In this document: in pieces, positions 9,231 to 17,174 of the stretch
Layout: every line of letters starts with the position of its first letter
How positions within the stretch are numbered: position 1 is the first letter of the stretch
From: a bacterium
Lineage (GTDB): Bacteria > UBP14 > UBA6098 > JAFGQG01
Reading direction: 5' to 3'
Assembly: GCA_016930435.1 (NCBI GenBank)
Contig: JAFGGQ010000113.1
Location: 1-22,107, forward strand
Length of the DNA stretch: 22,107 nucleotides
Program-made: the position numbers and the translations under genes
The notes under the pieces: model-generated
The model's input: only the letters and a program-made list of their open reading frames with translations
Database searches by the model: none
What the model was told of the DNA's origin: nothing

Positions 9231-12200
9231 TTAGTAACTTGACGTTTCCAGTTTAAGCCAAACATTGCCGGTAGGATTTTTCTCCTGGAAATTGGTTTTA
9301 GCGATAGCCCGGTATTCAACAGTCACGGTAAACGGAGCTGAACGGGGCGGGAAATCCCAGACCAGCTTATTTTCTTCAAAGCTGGGGTTCTGATATATGG
9401 AACCATCCACCAGACCGCTACCCTGGACAAACAGGATGGGTTTGATCACTTCATCATAAACCCGTACCTGATTGTAATAACCCATCCCCGTAACATTAAC
9501 AGTAATCTTGTATAGTATCTCGTCCCCCTTGTTTACGCTAAAGGAGGACTGCTGTTTCTCAAAGGCATCCCGGAGCAGTTTGGAATAAATAGCGGGTGGA
9601 GCGCTGGCATCATCTATACGGACCTGATTATAAGGGGTGGTATAATTAATTCCGACCGCTTTTGAAAGCTGGTAATCCAGTACCTCCCCTGATACAAATT
9701 CAATTCTGATATTGGAGAAAGTTCTGGGAGCGGTGTTGAAATAAAGCCCTTTCAACCTGGCCTGATACTCTAACTCTATCTCCAAGGGCCCCTTGTATCC
9801 GATCAATTGCCATGTAACTCCTTTAGCGGTAACCATATCGGTTACCTTACGATTACCCGCAGTAGCAGAGTTAGGGATATATTCCAATCCCACAAAACTC
9901 TCCTCGATAATGATATTCTTGATGGTCTGCTTACCGGTATAGATGAAGTTTATGGTAAATTTGATTTCCTGTGAATCAGATTTGGGGACCTGTTTGGGAA
10001 GATTCTGAGTAATTATGCTTACCCTTCGGTTAATTGCTCTGCCCTGGGGAGTAGAATTGGTACTGGCTGGTCTTGAATCTCCCCAGTAAATCACCTCGAA
10101 ATTTTCGTATTTAAGCTGGGTATTTTTAAGAAGATAATTTTCTACTGCAAGGGCTCTGCCCTGTGAGAGTTCGTCGTTGTTTTTATAACGCGCACCCGGA
10201 CGCATGGGAATATTATCGGAATGGCCTTCGACTATGATCATCAGACCAACCAAACCATTCAGGGTACGGGCTACCTGGTCCAGCAGGGTCCGCGCCTTTG
10301 GCGTTAGAGATACAGAACCGCTCTCGAAATAAATTGTGGCCAGTGTATCCAATCCTTCGACCGTCCCCGACTCCAGATTAACGGAGTTAGGCTCTACGTT
10401 CTTATCACTGAAAATCTTGGGAAGCAGGTATGCTTCTTTCCTGACAAAATGTTTACTGTAGGTCAATGCGAAATTACATCTGGCGAAGCCGTATTTGGGG
10501 ACATCAACAAAACTTGAATAAGGGTCCATTGCCTGTTGGGAACTTATCAGGAAGGGGGTCAGTTGCTCGGGAATGGTCTCTTCGTCCATTCGCAAAACGT
10601 GGGTACCCGGTTCGACCTCCGGTATCGAGTATTTGCCATCCTGGTCCGTTACTATACGGACCCCATCCTCCGTATAGAGCGTGATATCACCTACTCCTTC
10701 TTCATCGAAATCCTGAAATCCATTTTTATTATTATCGATAAAGATTTTACCCAGTATCATTTCACCGCCTTCGAAGAGGCCCTTTTTAACTATAACATGG
10801 GCTTTGACGGTGGGGCTTTGTACAAGGTATTTTTGGCCTAAAGAGGCAACTGCATAAGCTTCATTCCAGCCGTCTCCGTCTTCGGCTCCCCAACCCAGAA
10901 CGGTCTGATATGCCAGCACCAGGAATGTATCGGGCATCATTGGACCAAGGTCCCAGATCAGTGTACCGCCGTCCCTGTAAGGATCGGCAAATTCCTTATC
11001 CATCAGGAAAGAAGCCCCGGAAAGATGCTTGAATCCAACCGGCAGTTTATCATATATACGGACGTTCTCCAGGATATCCCCGCTGCTCTCATTTTTAACA
11101 GTTAGCACATAAGTAACGATGTCCCCGACCTCCGCTTCGGTTTTCATGGCATGCTTGGTAAGTTTGAGGAACGGCACGATTACCTGAACAGTCTCTACTG
11201 CTGCAGTTACCAGAATGGAATTATCATCTTCGGTCTGCCAGAACAGGTAAGCCCAATTCAGCATTTCGTAATGACCCGGTTCCAGTGTGTCGGGGACATA
11301 ACCGATGAATGTTAAGGTTTCAGGCACTCCCGGCATCAAGGTATCTACCTGCCAGGAAAGGGCATTGACCAGTATATCATAATTCCCTTCGCCCTCTATG
11401 AATTCCAGCAATATGGGCAAGGAATCGGTTACCAGAAAATCGGTTTCCAAGGAATCACCGTAATTTTCTATGATAATCTGGTAATAAAGGCTATCGCCGG
11501 CATAGATCAGGTTCCTTTCGGCAACCTTGCTGAAATTCACCAGGGGGGTACATTTAACATAAAAAGAATCCTGAGCGCTAATTGTATCCACCGACTCGCC
11601 CCAGAGGTAAGCAGTATTCCAGATGAGATGATTGCAACGCTGTGTCCCCAGATCAACTGTAACCTGGATGGTATCGGTGGCGAGTACCGGAAGCGAGGGT
11701 GTAACCCAGCTTAGAACCCCCCCATTTGAAAGGGAATCCACAAACTGGGTATAAATACCCGAGGTGGCATAAGCCAGTGTTATCCCAGAGGGCAGGGAAT
11801 CCACCATTTCGATACCCGTTTCCTCCAGATTACCATTATTCTGGATGATAAGCTGAAAAATGGTCCGGGATCCCGCAAAATCTTCAGTGAATACAAAATC
11901 CTTAAAGAGTCTTACGGAATGAACTTCGCCTACTTCGAGAATAGATGTATCGGCATAGACGGTATCCAGTTCAGAGGACCAGAGGGTTGAAATATTGATA
12001 ATTTCGGTACCTGCCAGCAAGCCGGGGTCTATTACTGCAGTCACAAGATATGTATCGGCTGATGCCGGGGGCAGTGATTCAATAGTCCAGCGTACCGGAA
12101 TTAATGAATCATAAGTTGCGGGAAGAGCAGACCAAAAGGCCGAAAACGGGGAGAGAGTATCGCTCAAGCTGATCTCAAAGAGGGTGTCATTTCCGGTATT

Positions 12201-12512
12201 GGAGAAGAGAATGAAGTAATTAACGGTATCTCCCGGATAGACTATCCGCAAGGTATCATCTTCAGGGCATAAGCTGTCCAGGGTTGCCCGAATCTCGATC
12301 TCCGCTTCATAAGAGGATAATATAATGATGGTGACCTGGTTGGAGGATACGGTATCGCTGATCGTCGTTCCTGATTCTCTATAAGAGAATATTGCCCTAT
12401 TATGAATAATGGTCCCAGGGGGGGTTATTCCACTCCCACTCCCGGATAGAGAGAGTATCAGTAAAAGGATCAGTACGAACCCGTTGAGATATTTTTGAGT
12501 TGCTCCTGCCAT
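9231..12512 (-). CDS. Multi-DUF11 protein with SdrD-B-like and OmpA peptidoglycan-binding domains
   Basis: A 1093-residue exported protein. A hydrophobic segment at residues 11-23 acts as signal peptide or anchor. After it comes ITPPGTIIHNRAIFSY, a start typical of DUF11 surface proteins. Four DUF11-type beta-sandwiches span about residues 48-195, 199-325, 326-448 and 450-585. An SdrD-B-like domain follows (~587-690) with the calcium-loop-like DNNKNGFQD. An OmpA C-terminal domain lies at ~720-845, with GHSDN, LSQGRALAVENYL and GRAINRRV; the Asp and Arg that hold diaminopimelate are present. Two more DUF11-like domains fill ~855-1093. The OmpA module should attach the protein to peptidoglycan, with the DUF11 arrays as stalk or adhesive repeats. 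No type IX tail is present. No good Shine-Dalgarno precedes the ATG, and an in-frame TGA lies just upstream. Confidence 0.82.
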   Translation of the reverse strand: MAGATQKYLNGFVLILLLILSLSGSGSGITPPGTIIHNRAIFSYRESGTTISDTVSSNQVTIIILSSYEAEIEIRATLDSLCPEDDTLRIVYPGDTVNYFILFSNTGNDTLFEISLSDTLSPFSAFWSALPATYDSLIPVRWTIESLPPASADTYLVTAVIDPGLLAGTEIINISTLWSSELDTVYADTSILEVGEVHSVRLFKDFVFTEDFAGSRTIFQLIIQNNGNLEETGIEMVDSLPSGITLAYATSGIYTQFVDSLSNGGVLSWVTPSLPVLATDTIQVTVDLGTQRCNHLIWNTAYLWGESVDTISAQDSFYVKCTPLVNFSKVAERNLIYAGDSLYYQIIIENYGDSLETDFLVTDSLPILLEFIEGEGNYDILVNALSWQVDTLMPGVPETLTFIGYVPDTLEPGHYEMLNWAYLFWQTEDDNSILVTAAVETVQVIVPFLKLTKHAMKTEAEVGDIVTYVLTVKNESSGDILENVRIYDKLPVGFKHLSGASFLMDKEFADPYRDGGTLIWDLGPMMPDTFLVLAYQTVLGWGAEDGDGWNEAYAVASLGQKYLVQSPTVKAHVIVKKGLFEGGEMILGKIFIDNNKNGFQDFDEEGVGDITLYTEDGVRIVTDQDGKYSIPEVEPGTHVLRMDEETIPEQLTPFLISSQQAMDPYSSFVDVPKYGFARCNFALTYSKHFVRKEAYLLPKIFSDKNVEPNSVNLESGTVEGLDTLATIYFESGSVSLTPKARTLLDQVARTLNGLVGLMIIVEGHSDNIPMRPGARYKNNDELSQGRALAVENYLLKNTQLKYENFEVIYWGDSRPASTNSTPQGRAINRRVSIITQNLPKQVPKSDSQEIKFTINFIYTGKQTIKNIIIEESFVGLEYIPNSATAGNRKVTDMVTAKGVTWQLIGYKGPLEIELEYQARLKGLYFNTAPRTFSNIRIEFVSGEVLDYQLSKAVGINYTTPYNQVRIDDASAPPAIYSKLLRDAFEKQQSSFSVNKGDEILYKITVNVTGMGYYNQVRVYDEVIKPILFVQGSGLVDGSIYQNPSFEENKLVWDFPPRSAPFTVTVEYRAIAKTNFQEKNPTGNVWLKLETSSY

Positions 12513-12564
12513 CGGCGGATTGCGGAGCCTTCAAGGTTTGTGGACAGAGCGGATTATGAGATCA

Positions 12565-12579
12565 GTCCCGGTCCGGGAC
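12565..12579. repeat. Perfect GC-rich palindrome in the gap before the OmpA-domain gene
   Basis: GTCCCGG-T-CCGGGAC has 7-bp arms around a single central base and sits 53 bases upstream of the ATG at 12512, in an otherwise AT-rich 183-bp gap. No T-tract follows on either strand, so it is not an intrinsic terminator. A protein-binding site or a leader hairpin are both possible. The rest of the gap shows no gene and no convincing promoter. Confidence 0.45.
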
Positions 12580-12695
12580 AGTTAAATTACAGTTCGGTTT
12601 TAGGTTACGTTCTCCATTCGTTTAGAATATGCACCTCATAAAGCCTTAATTGGATGGCACCTTTAAGCTCCACGATTCTCCCTATCGGTTTGAGG

Positions 12696-14471
12696 TTATT
12701 TGATTATTACCTTAAACTTAAACTGTCCGTTATCGCCTACGCCCAGGCTATTAGCAGGATGTGTTTCTCTAATCCGGATAGCCCGTACCGCATCGGGTGG
12801 ATCGATCGCAGGGGGCCAATCGCCTGTCTGCCAGGCAGTGCCGTTCCACCAATCGACGGCGAAGTCACCGGGCCATGAAAACCCTGAGGGGACTAATGGC
12901 ATATTAACGCTGGCAGTATCAATGTAAGTGTTGATATCCAGGGAATCTACCAATTCGATGCTATCCGCTTCGGCCAGGCCGATATTGGTAAAATCGATGG
13001 TATAGGTCATGGTATCGCCCGGCGCAGCTCCCACAGAATCAACACCATTTACGTACATAAATATTTGCAGCAAGGGCGTAACCAGGTTCAGTTGCAAAAA
13101 CGATGTATCGGCAGCGCAGGAGTTAGTGTATGAAACCGCGGCAAGGAGAACGGAGTCACTGCCGGCGGCGGTATTAGGGACCACCAGCTGGACTATCAGG
13201 CACCATGAACCAGCGGCTGCGAGAAGGGTAGTATGGTCTATTTCTGAAGCTAATTCGATGACATCCAGGCTACTGTCACAGTCAATATCCCTGTAAATAC
13301 TATAGCTTGTCCAGCTATCCGGGAAAGCGACGAGTGAGACCATGAAGCTATCAGGGGAATCACCGGTATTAGTAAGTACAAAGGGAAATTCAACGGTGTC
13401 GCCGGCGGTTCCATTTCTGGACAATGTACTGTCAAAGAGGGTTACCCCGCTCTGGACAACATCTGTAGTAACGGTATTGGATGTATCCTTGTATATGTGA
13501 GGTCCGACGCCATCTCTGTAAATGACAAAGGCAATGTCGGTGATTAGGGATTCAGTGATGCAGTCGATGACTTCGGTAAGGAAGCTGAAGTTTGCGCTGG
13601 CAGCGGGTAGCAAGCTGTCAGAAGATGGTGCAAGGAATTCGAATCCGATTGAATCGGCAAGGGGGTTGAAGGTCCCTGACCAGCTTCCGGTTGCAAAGTA
13701 CCGAACCCTCCAGTTTTCAGGATAGGTTGTGGAATCCACGAATGTAACACCGCTTGGCCTGCCGTCGGTAATGAATACATTAAATGCAGGTCTGGAAAAA
13801 ATGCTGTCGCTGTTGGTGACTGTCAGGTCGTAGCTAATGGTATCGTAGGGAGCTACGGCTAAGGGGAAAGCTGGATTTGCCACCTTCTCAAGGCTCAGAT
13901 TGGGACCAACAATAGTGGTAAAATCGAAAGCGGAATCATTGACGCTGCCATCTTCCAGGGAGGTGGCCACCACAGTCATCACGTCTTCATCGCCCCAGAT
14001 AGCCGTTTCGGGCACTTCCAGCATGGCGAAAATCCAGATGGAATCGTCTGCAAGGATGGTATCCGTAGTGGTTAGCGGAGACGAACTTGTATCCCCCGGA
14101 TCCACTACACCATCACCGTTGGCGTCAAGGTAAATCGTTGTAGTCCAGCCATGAGAGCTATTCACAGTAAGATCATATTGATCGGGGCCATTTCCAATAT
14201 TTTTAACGTAGTGGGAATAGAACACTTGCGTTTCGGGGTAAGCATTTTGGGCAAGGGTATCTGGGCTGATAAGCACTCCGGCATCGAATTGGATAACGAT
14301 CATAACGGTATCCGAATAGGCGGTATAGGAATTGAGTCCATTACGATCTGTGTAGTTCATCAGTGCCCAGTTATAAATAACTGTTCCAGCGGGTGTGCCT
14401 GCTGACCAGGCCCTGCCCATGAATCCAATAAGACAGACCCCCATTAAGAGAAAAACCAGCACCTTTCTCAT
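12696..14471 (-). CDS. DUF11-repeat exported protein with calcium-loop-like motifs
   Basis: The start is the ATG at 14471, not the one at 14504: AAAGGAGG lies 4 bases upstream of 14471, and the earlier ATG would overlap the preceding gene and put the signal peptide internally. The 591-residue product opens with MRKVLVFLLMGV and a likely cleavage after AWSA (residue 24), then GTPAGTVIYNWALMNYTD, the start pattern shared with the OmpA-domain protein. The body is a chain of beta-sandwich repeats with VKNIGNG, LTVTNSDS, LTNTGDSPDS and FTNIGLAEADS strands, as in DUF11/CARDB-type domains. Two repeats contain W-T-x-x-x-IY followed by an acidic loop: DANGDGVVD (~residues 117-125, canonical calcium-loop spacing) and the degenerate DIDCDSSLD (~393-401). 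There is no OmpA domain, membrane anchor or type IX tail, so it is probably periplasmic or surface-held through its partners. It lies 22 bases after the 166-aa gene. Confidence 0.78.
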   Translation of the reverse strand: MRKVLVFLLMGVCLIGFMGRAWSAGTPAGTVIYNWALMNYTDRNGLNSYTAYSDTVMIVIQFDAGVLISPDTLAQNAYPETQVFYSHYVKNIGNGPDQYDLTVNSSHGWTTTIYLDANGDGVVDPGDTSSSPLTTTDTILADDSIWIFAMLEVPETAIWGDEDVMTVVATSLEDGSVNDSAFDFTTIVGPNLSLEKVANPAFPLAVAPYDTISYDLTVTNSDSIFSRPAFNVFITDGRPSGVTFVDSTTYPENWRVRYFATGSWSGTFNPLADSIGFEFLAPSSDSLLPAASANFSFLTEVIDCITESLITDIAFVIYRDGVGPHIYKDTSNTVTTDVVQSGVTLFDSTLSRNGTAGDTVEFPFVLTNTGDSPDSFMVSLVAFPDSWTSYSIYRDIDCDSSLDVIELASEIDHTTLLAAAGSWCLIVQLVVPNTAAGSDSVLLAAVSYTNSCAADTSFLQLNLVTPLLQIFMYVNGVDSVGAAPGDTMTYTIDFTNIGLAEADSIELVDSLDINTYIDTASVNMPLVPSGFSWPGDFAVDWWNGTAWQTGDWPPAIDPPDAVRAIRIRETHPANSLGVGDNGQFKFKVIIK

Positions 14472-14475
14472 CGGT

Positions 14476-14483
14476 CCTCCTTT
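14476..14483 (-). promoter_or_regulatory. Shine-Dalgarno that fixes the start of the 591-aa DUF11 protein
   Basis: AAAGGAGG with 4 bases to the ATG at 14471. This rules out the upstream in-frame ATG at 14504, which overlaps the preceding stop codon. Confidence 0.8.
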
Positions 14484-14493
14484 TTTAAGGTTT

Positions 14494-14994
14494 TTATTCT
14501 TCATTGACTTTTACCTGATAACTTACTTTAAAAGATTTACCCGGCTTGATTTCCTCCCTGACCAAGAACTTGATATGGGTATATTCACTTACTTCGACCT
14601 GGATTTTAACATCCTCCCCCTCGGAGTTCACCTCTGTCCGGGTGATGGGCGGTTGAGCATAAGTTTGACCATTGTCTGTACTGAAGTAAAGATCGAAGTT
14701 TTTTCCCTGTTCGGTCCCGGGAATAAAGGTAGTCCCATCGCTCAGTGGTGATATTATCTCTCCGTTTTCAGCATCGGCGTTTCCAACATTTATATATTCC
14801 AGTTCGTAGAGTAAAATATCACCCGGAAGGATCTCTGCGGATTCGTTTAAGGCTTCAAGTTTAGTCTGGCCATCCACGACAAGCACTTTGGAGACGGTCA
14901 AATTTCCCTGAAGCAGTGGGCCAGGTTCTTGTTCCTGTGCGTATAGGGCGAGTAAACCGGCAAAGATAGCTACAATAAGCGGTAAATATTTCAT
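14494..14994 (-). CDS. Short single-domain DUF11-like exported protein, first gene of the DUF11 locus
   Basis: A 166-residue protein with a signal peptide (hydrophobic residues 4-18, likely cut after LYA at residue 19) and one beta-sandwich domain. Visible family marks are LPGDILLYELEYINVGNADAEN, D-G-x-TFIPGT, YFSTDNGQTY, EYTHIKF and LKPG-like IKPGKSFKVSYQVKV. These match, from memory, a stand-alone short DUF11 family that accompanies longer DUF11 and OmpA proteins in other phyla. It probably supplies one subunit or chaperone-like piece of the envelope structure encoded downstream; that role is inference. AGGAGG 4 bases before the ATG gives strong initiation, in contrast to the last two genes of the locus. 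Promoter and phased repeats lie in its ~85-base leader. Confidence 0.75.
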   Translation of the reverse strand: MKYLPLIVAIFAGLLALYAQEQEPGPLLQGNLTVSKVLVVDGQTKLEALNESAEILPGDILLYELEYINVGNADAENGEIISPLSDGTTFIPGTEQGKNFDLYFSTDNGQTYAQPPITRTEVNSEGEDVKIQVEVSEYTHIKFLVREEIKPGKSFKVSYQVKVNEE

Positions 14995-15021
14995 TAATCC
15001 TCCTTTGATTTAGCTTATCTT

Positions 15022-15051
15022 ATTGCATTATATTGAATTACATTGTTCATT
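15022..15051 (-). repeat. Three 10-bp phased direct repeats in the leader of the DUF11 locus
   Basis: On the given strand the units ATTGCATTAT, ATTGAATTAC and ATTGTTCATT follow one another without gaps, sharing ATTG and most of the AT-rich half. The 10-bp period places them on one face of the helix. They lie between the predicted start site and the Shine-Dalgarno of the 166-aa gene, so they could bind a regulator or be a chance AT-rich run. Confidence 0.4.
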
Positions 15052-15088
15052 TAATAATTATATATAAACAATTGGCTTAACATCTCTT

Positions 15089-15116
15089 AAAATAAGCCTA
15101 AAATGGTAATTGTCAA
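15089..15116 (-). promoter_or_regulatory. Candidate promoter of the DUF11 locus
   Basis: A perfect TTGACA (15116-15111) and TATTTT (15094-15089) with a 16-bp spacer read toward the 166-aa gene; the leader would be about 85 bases. A 6-bp inverted repeat, GGCTTA-N13-TAAGCC (15074-15098), covers the -10 element and start region. The rest of the 267-bp gap to metG is AT-rich and holds no gene that I can see. Confidence 0.5.
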
Positions 15117-15166
15117 GATTTATATGGAAAAATAAATTGAATTTGTTAAGCAAAATTGGATGAGCT

Positions 15167-15184
15167 ACTATATATACTATATAT
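15167..15184. repeat. Tandem 9-bp repeat upstream of the DUF11 promoter
   Basis: ACTATATAT occurs twice in direct tandem, about 50 bp upstream of the TTGACA element. It could be an activator site or simple AT-rich sequence. Confidence 0.35.
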
Positions 15185-15261
15185 GATTAAATATCACTCA
15201 AAATATTGTGGGGTTCAGAGCATCTGAAAAAAAAGATTTAATGGATGGGGATAGAAGGGGT

Positions 15262-17163
15262 TTAACGTATCCTTGAACCGGGTGGTATATCCCCTTCGAT
15301 GGTTAGGAGTTTAACGGTATCTTCTCCTTCTGCTGCGAGGAGCATTCCCTCGGAGATTATGCCGTGCAGGTTTGCAGGTTGGAGATTAGCCAGTACTACA
15401 ATCTTTTTTCCGACAAACTCCTGTGGCTGGTAGTATTTTGCCAAACCTGCCACGATAGTGCGTTTTTCGGTACCCAGGTCGATCTCCAACCTGAGCAGAT
15501 TTTTGGTATCCGGCACTTTTTCAGCTGTCAGCACTTCAGCTATTCGAATATCTAATTTTTTAAATTCTTCAAATGTCAGGTAATCGGTTTTTTTCGGGGT
15601 TTCCATTTTTTTGGGGGTTTCAGGTTCGGTCTTATGCAGGGCTTTTTCGATTCGGGGGAAGAGTATCTCCTTATGGTCCACCGCTGTTCCGGGTTGCAAT
15701 ATGCCCCATTTCCGGGCGGATGTTAGGGTGATTTCCTCCCTGCTGTTCAAAAACTCTCTTAGTCTTTCAATTTTTTCAGGCATAACCGGATAAAGTAAAA
15801 GTGCGATCTTCCGGAGTACTTCGGTAGCGGTATATAGCACTGTATCCAGTTTTTTATCCTGTTTAGTACGGGCCAGTTCCCAGGGTGCAGAGCTTTCGAT
15901 ATACCTGTTAGTATCCCTCACAGCGGAAATTATTCGATCTAAAGCCAGGTGTATTTTCATTTCCCTGATCAGCCCGAACACTTCATCCGGGAGCCTATTA
16001 GAGGATGTTATCAGGGCTTCTTCCGGGCCACCGTTTTCCAGGGCTTCGGGCAATTTATTCTGGCGGTATCGCCTGATCATTGTAAGTATTCTGCTTGCCA
16101 GGTTTCCAAAGTCATTTGCGAGGTCCATGTTGATCCGGTCGATAATGCTTTCGATTGAGAATGATGCATCCTGTCCGAGTGCCATTTCCCGCATGATGAA
16201 GTAGCGGAATTGGTCCACTCCGAACTCTGAAATCAGGTATTCCGGAGATACCACATTACCGAGGGATTTACTCATTTTGGTTTCTTCGATAAGCCACCAT
16301 CCGTGTGCAAATATAGTGTGAGGGGGTTCTATTTCGAGAGCTTTAAGCATGATAGGCCAGAAGACCCCATGGGTGGTGACAATATCCTTTCCGATAAGGT
16401 GGTAATCGGCCGGCCACCATTTTTGGAAACCTTCCTGGTCGGTCAGGTAACCCGGGGATGTTATATAGTTCAGCAGGGCATCGAACCAGACATAGCATAC
16501 GTATTGGGGGTCAAAAGGCAGGGGTATGCCCCAGGATAATCTATTGGATGGACGGGAGATACAGAGATCATTCAAGGGTTTACTCAAAAATCCCAGGATC
16601 TCATTTTTGCGTGTTTCCGGCTCAATAAAGCGGGGATGTTCCCGAATATATTGGATCAACCAGTCCTGATACGCGCTCATCCTGAAGAAGTAATTATCCT
16701 CCTCCAGTTTTTCCACCTTTCGTCCGCAATCAGGGCAATTGCCATCCACAAGGTCCTTTTCGGTCCAGAAGCGTTCATCGGGAACGCAATACCATCCGGT
16801 ATAGGAGCTTTTATAGATATCACCTTTTTCGTAGAGGTTTTGCAGGGCTTGATTTACCACGCTAATGTGCCGGGATTCGGTGGTTCTGATAAAGTCATCG
16901 TAGCCAATATTTAATTTTTCCCAAAGTGATTTAAACTTAAGCACCATCTCGTCACAGTGCTGGAGTGGGGTTTTGTTCCTTTGTTTGGCGGCATCAGCGA
17001 TCTTCTGGCCATGTTCATCGGTACCGGTCAGGAAAAACGTTTCATAACCTGCCATTTTATAGAAACGGGTCAGGACATCGGCGAGGATAGTTGTATAGGC
17101 ATGCCCCAGGTGGGGTTGGTCATTAACATAATATAAAGGCGTTGTCAAGTATATTTTGGGCAT
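15262..17163 (-). CDS. metG: Methionyl-tRNA synthetase
   Basis: This 633-residue cytosolic class I synthetase charges tRNA-Met with methionine. The Rossmann fold carries HLGH (residues 18-21, the HIGH motif) and KMSKS (~296-300). The zinc-knuckle insert reads YCVPDE (~125) and CPDC (~142-145), so one of the four usual ligands is Asp. An anticodon-binding helical domain follows. The end (~528-633, starting at FEEFKKLDIRIAEV and containing LVVLANL-like and SEGMLLAA motifs) is the EMAP/Trbp111-type tRNA-binding and dimerisation domain. It lies 11 bases after frr and has no clear Shine-Dalgarno, so it is probably read as the last gene of the ribosomal operon with coupled translation. No intrinsic terminator was found behind it. 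Confidence 0.97.
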   Translation of the reverse strand: MPKIYLTTPLYYVNDQPHLGHAYTTILADVLTRFYKMAGYETFFLTGTDEHGQKIADAAKQRNKTPLQHCDEMVLKFKSLWEKLNIGYDDFIRTTESRHISVVNQALQNLYEKGDIYKSSYTGWYCVPDERFWTEKDLVDGNCPDCGRKVEKLEEDNYFFRMSAYQDWLIQYIREHPRFIEPETRKNEILGFLSKPLNDLCISRPSNRLSWGIPLPFDPQYVCYVWFDALLNYITSPGYLTDQEGFQKWWPADYHLIGKDIVTTHGVFWPIMLKALEIEPPHTIFAHGWWLIEETKMSKSLGNVVSPEYLISEFGVDQFRYFIMREMALGQDASFSIESIIDRINMDLANDFGNLASRILTMIRRYRQNKLPEALENGGPEEALITSSNRLPDEVFGLIREMKIHLALDRIISAVRDTNRYIESSAPWELARTKQDKKLDTVLYTATEVLRKIALLLYPVMPEKIERLREFLNSREEITLTSARKWGILQPGTAVDHKEILFPRIEKALHKTEPETPKKMETPKKTDYLTFEEFKKLDIRIAEVLTAEKVPDTKNLLRLEIDLGTEKRTIVAGLAKYYQPQEFVGKKIVVLANLQPANLHGIISEGMLLAAEGEDTVKLLTIEGDIPPGSRIR

Positions 17164-17174
17164 TTGGAAGTATT

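Noticed and set aside
14472-14504. Upstream ATG for the 591-aa DUF11 protein
   Set aside because: It overlaps the preceding stop codon, and a perfect Shine-Dalgarno lies between it and the ATG at 14471 that begins the signal peptide.
12696-14994. Type IX secretion cargo status for the DUF11 proteins
   Set aside because: None of the four locus proteins ends in the NYPNPFNP-type sorting domain seen in the giant protein.
15214-15236. Hairpin with an adjacent eight-base T/A run behind metG
   Set aside because: On the metG-transcribed strand the T-run precedes the stem, so it cannot work as an intrinsic terminator; on the other strand it is followed by A residues.
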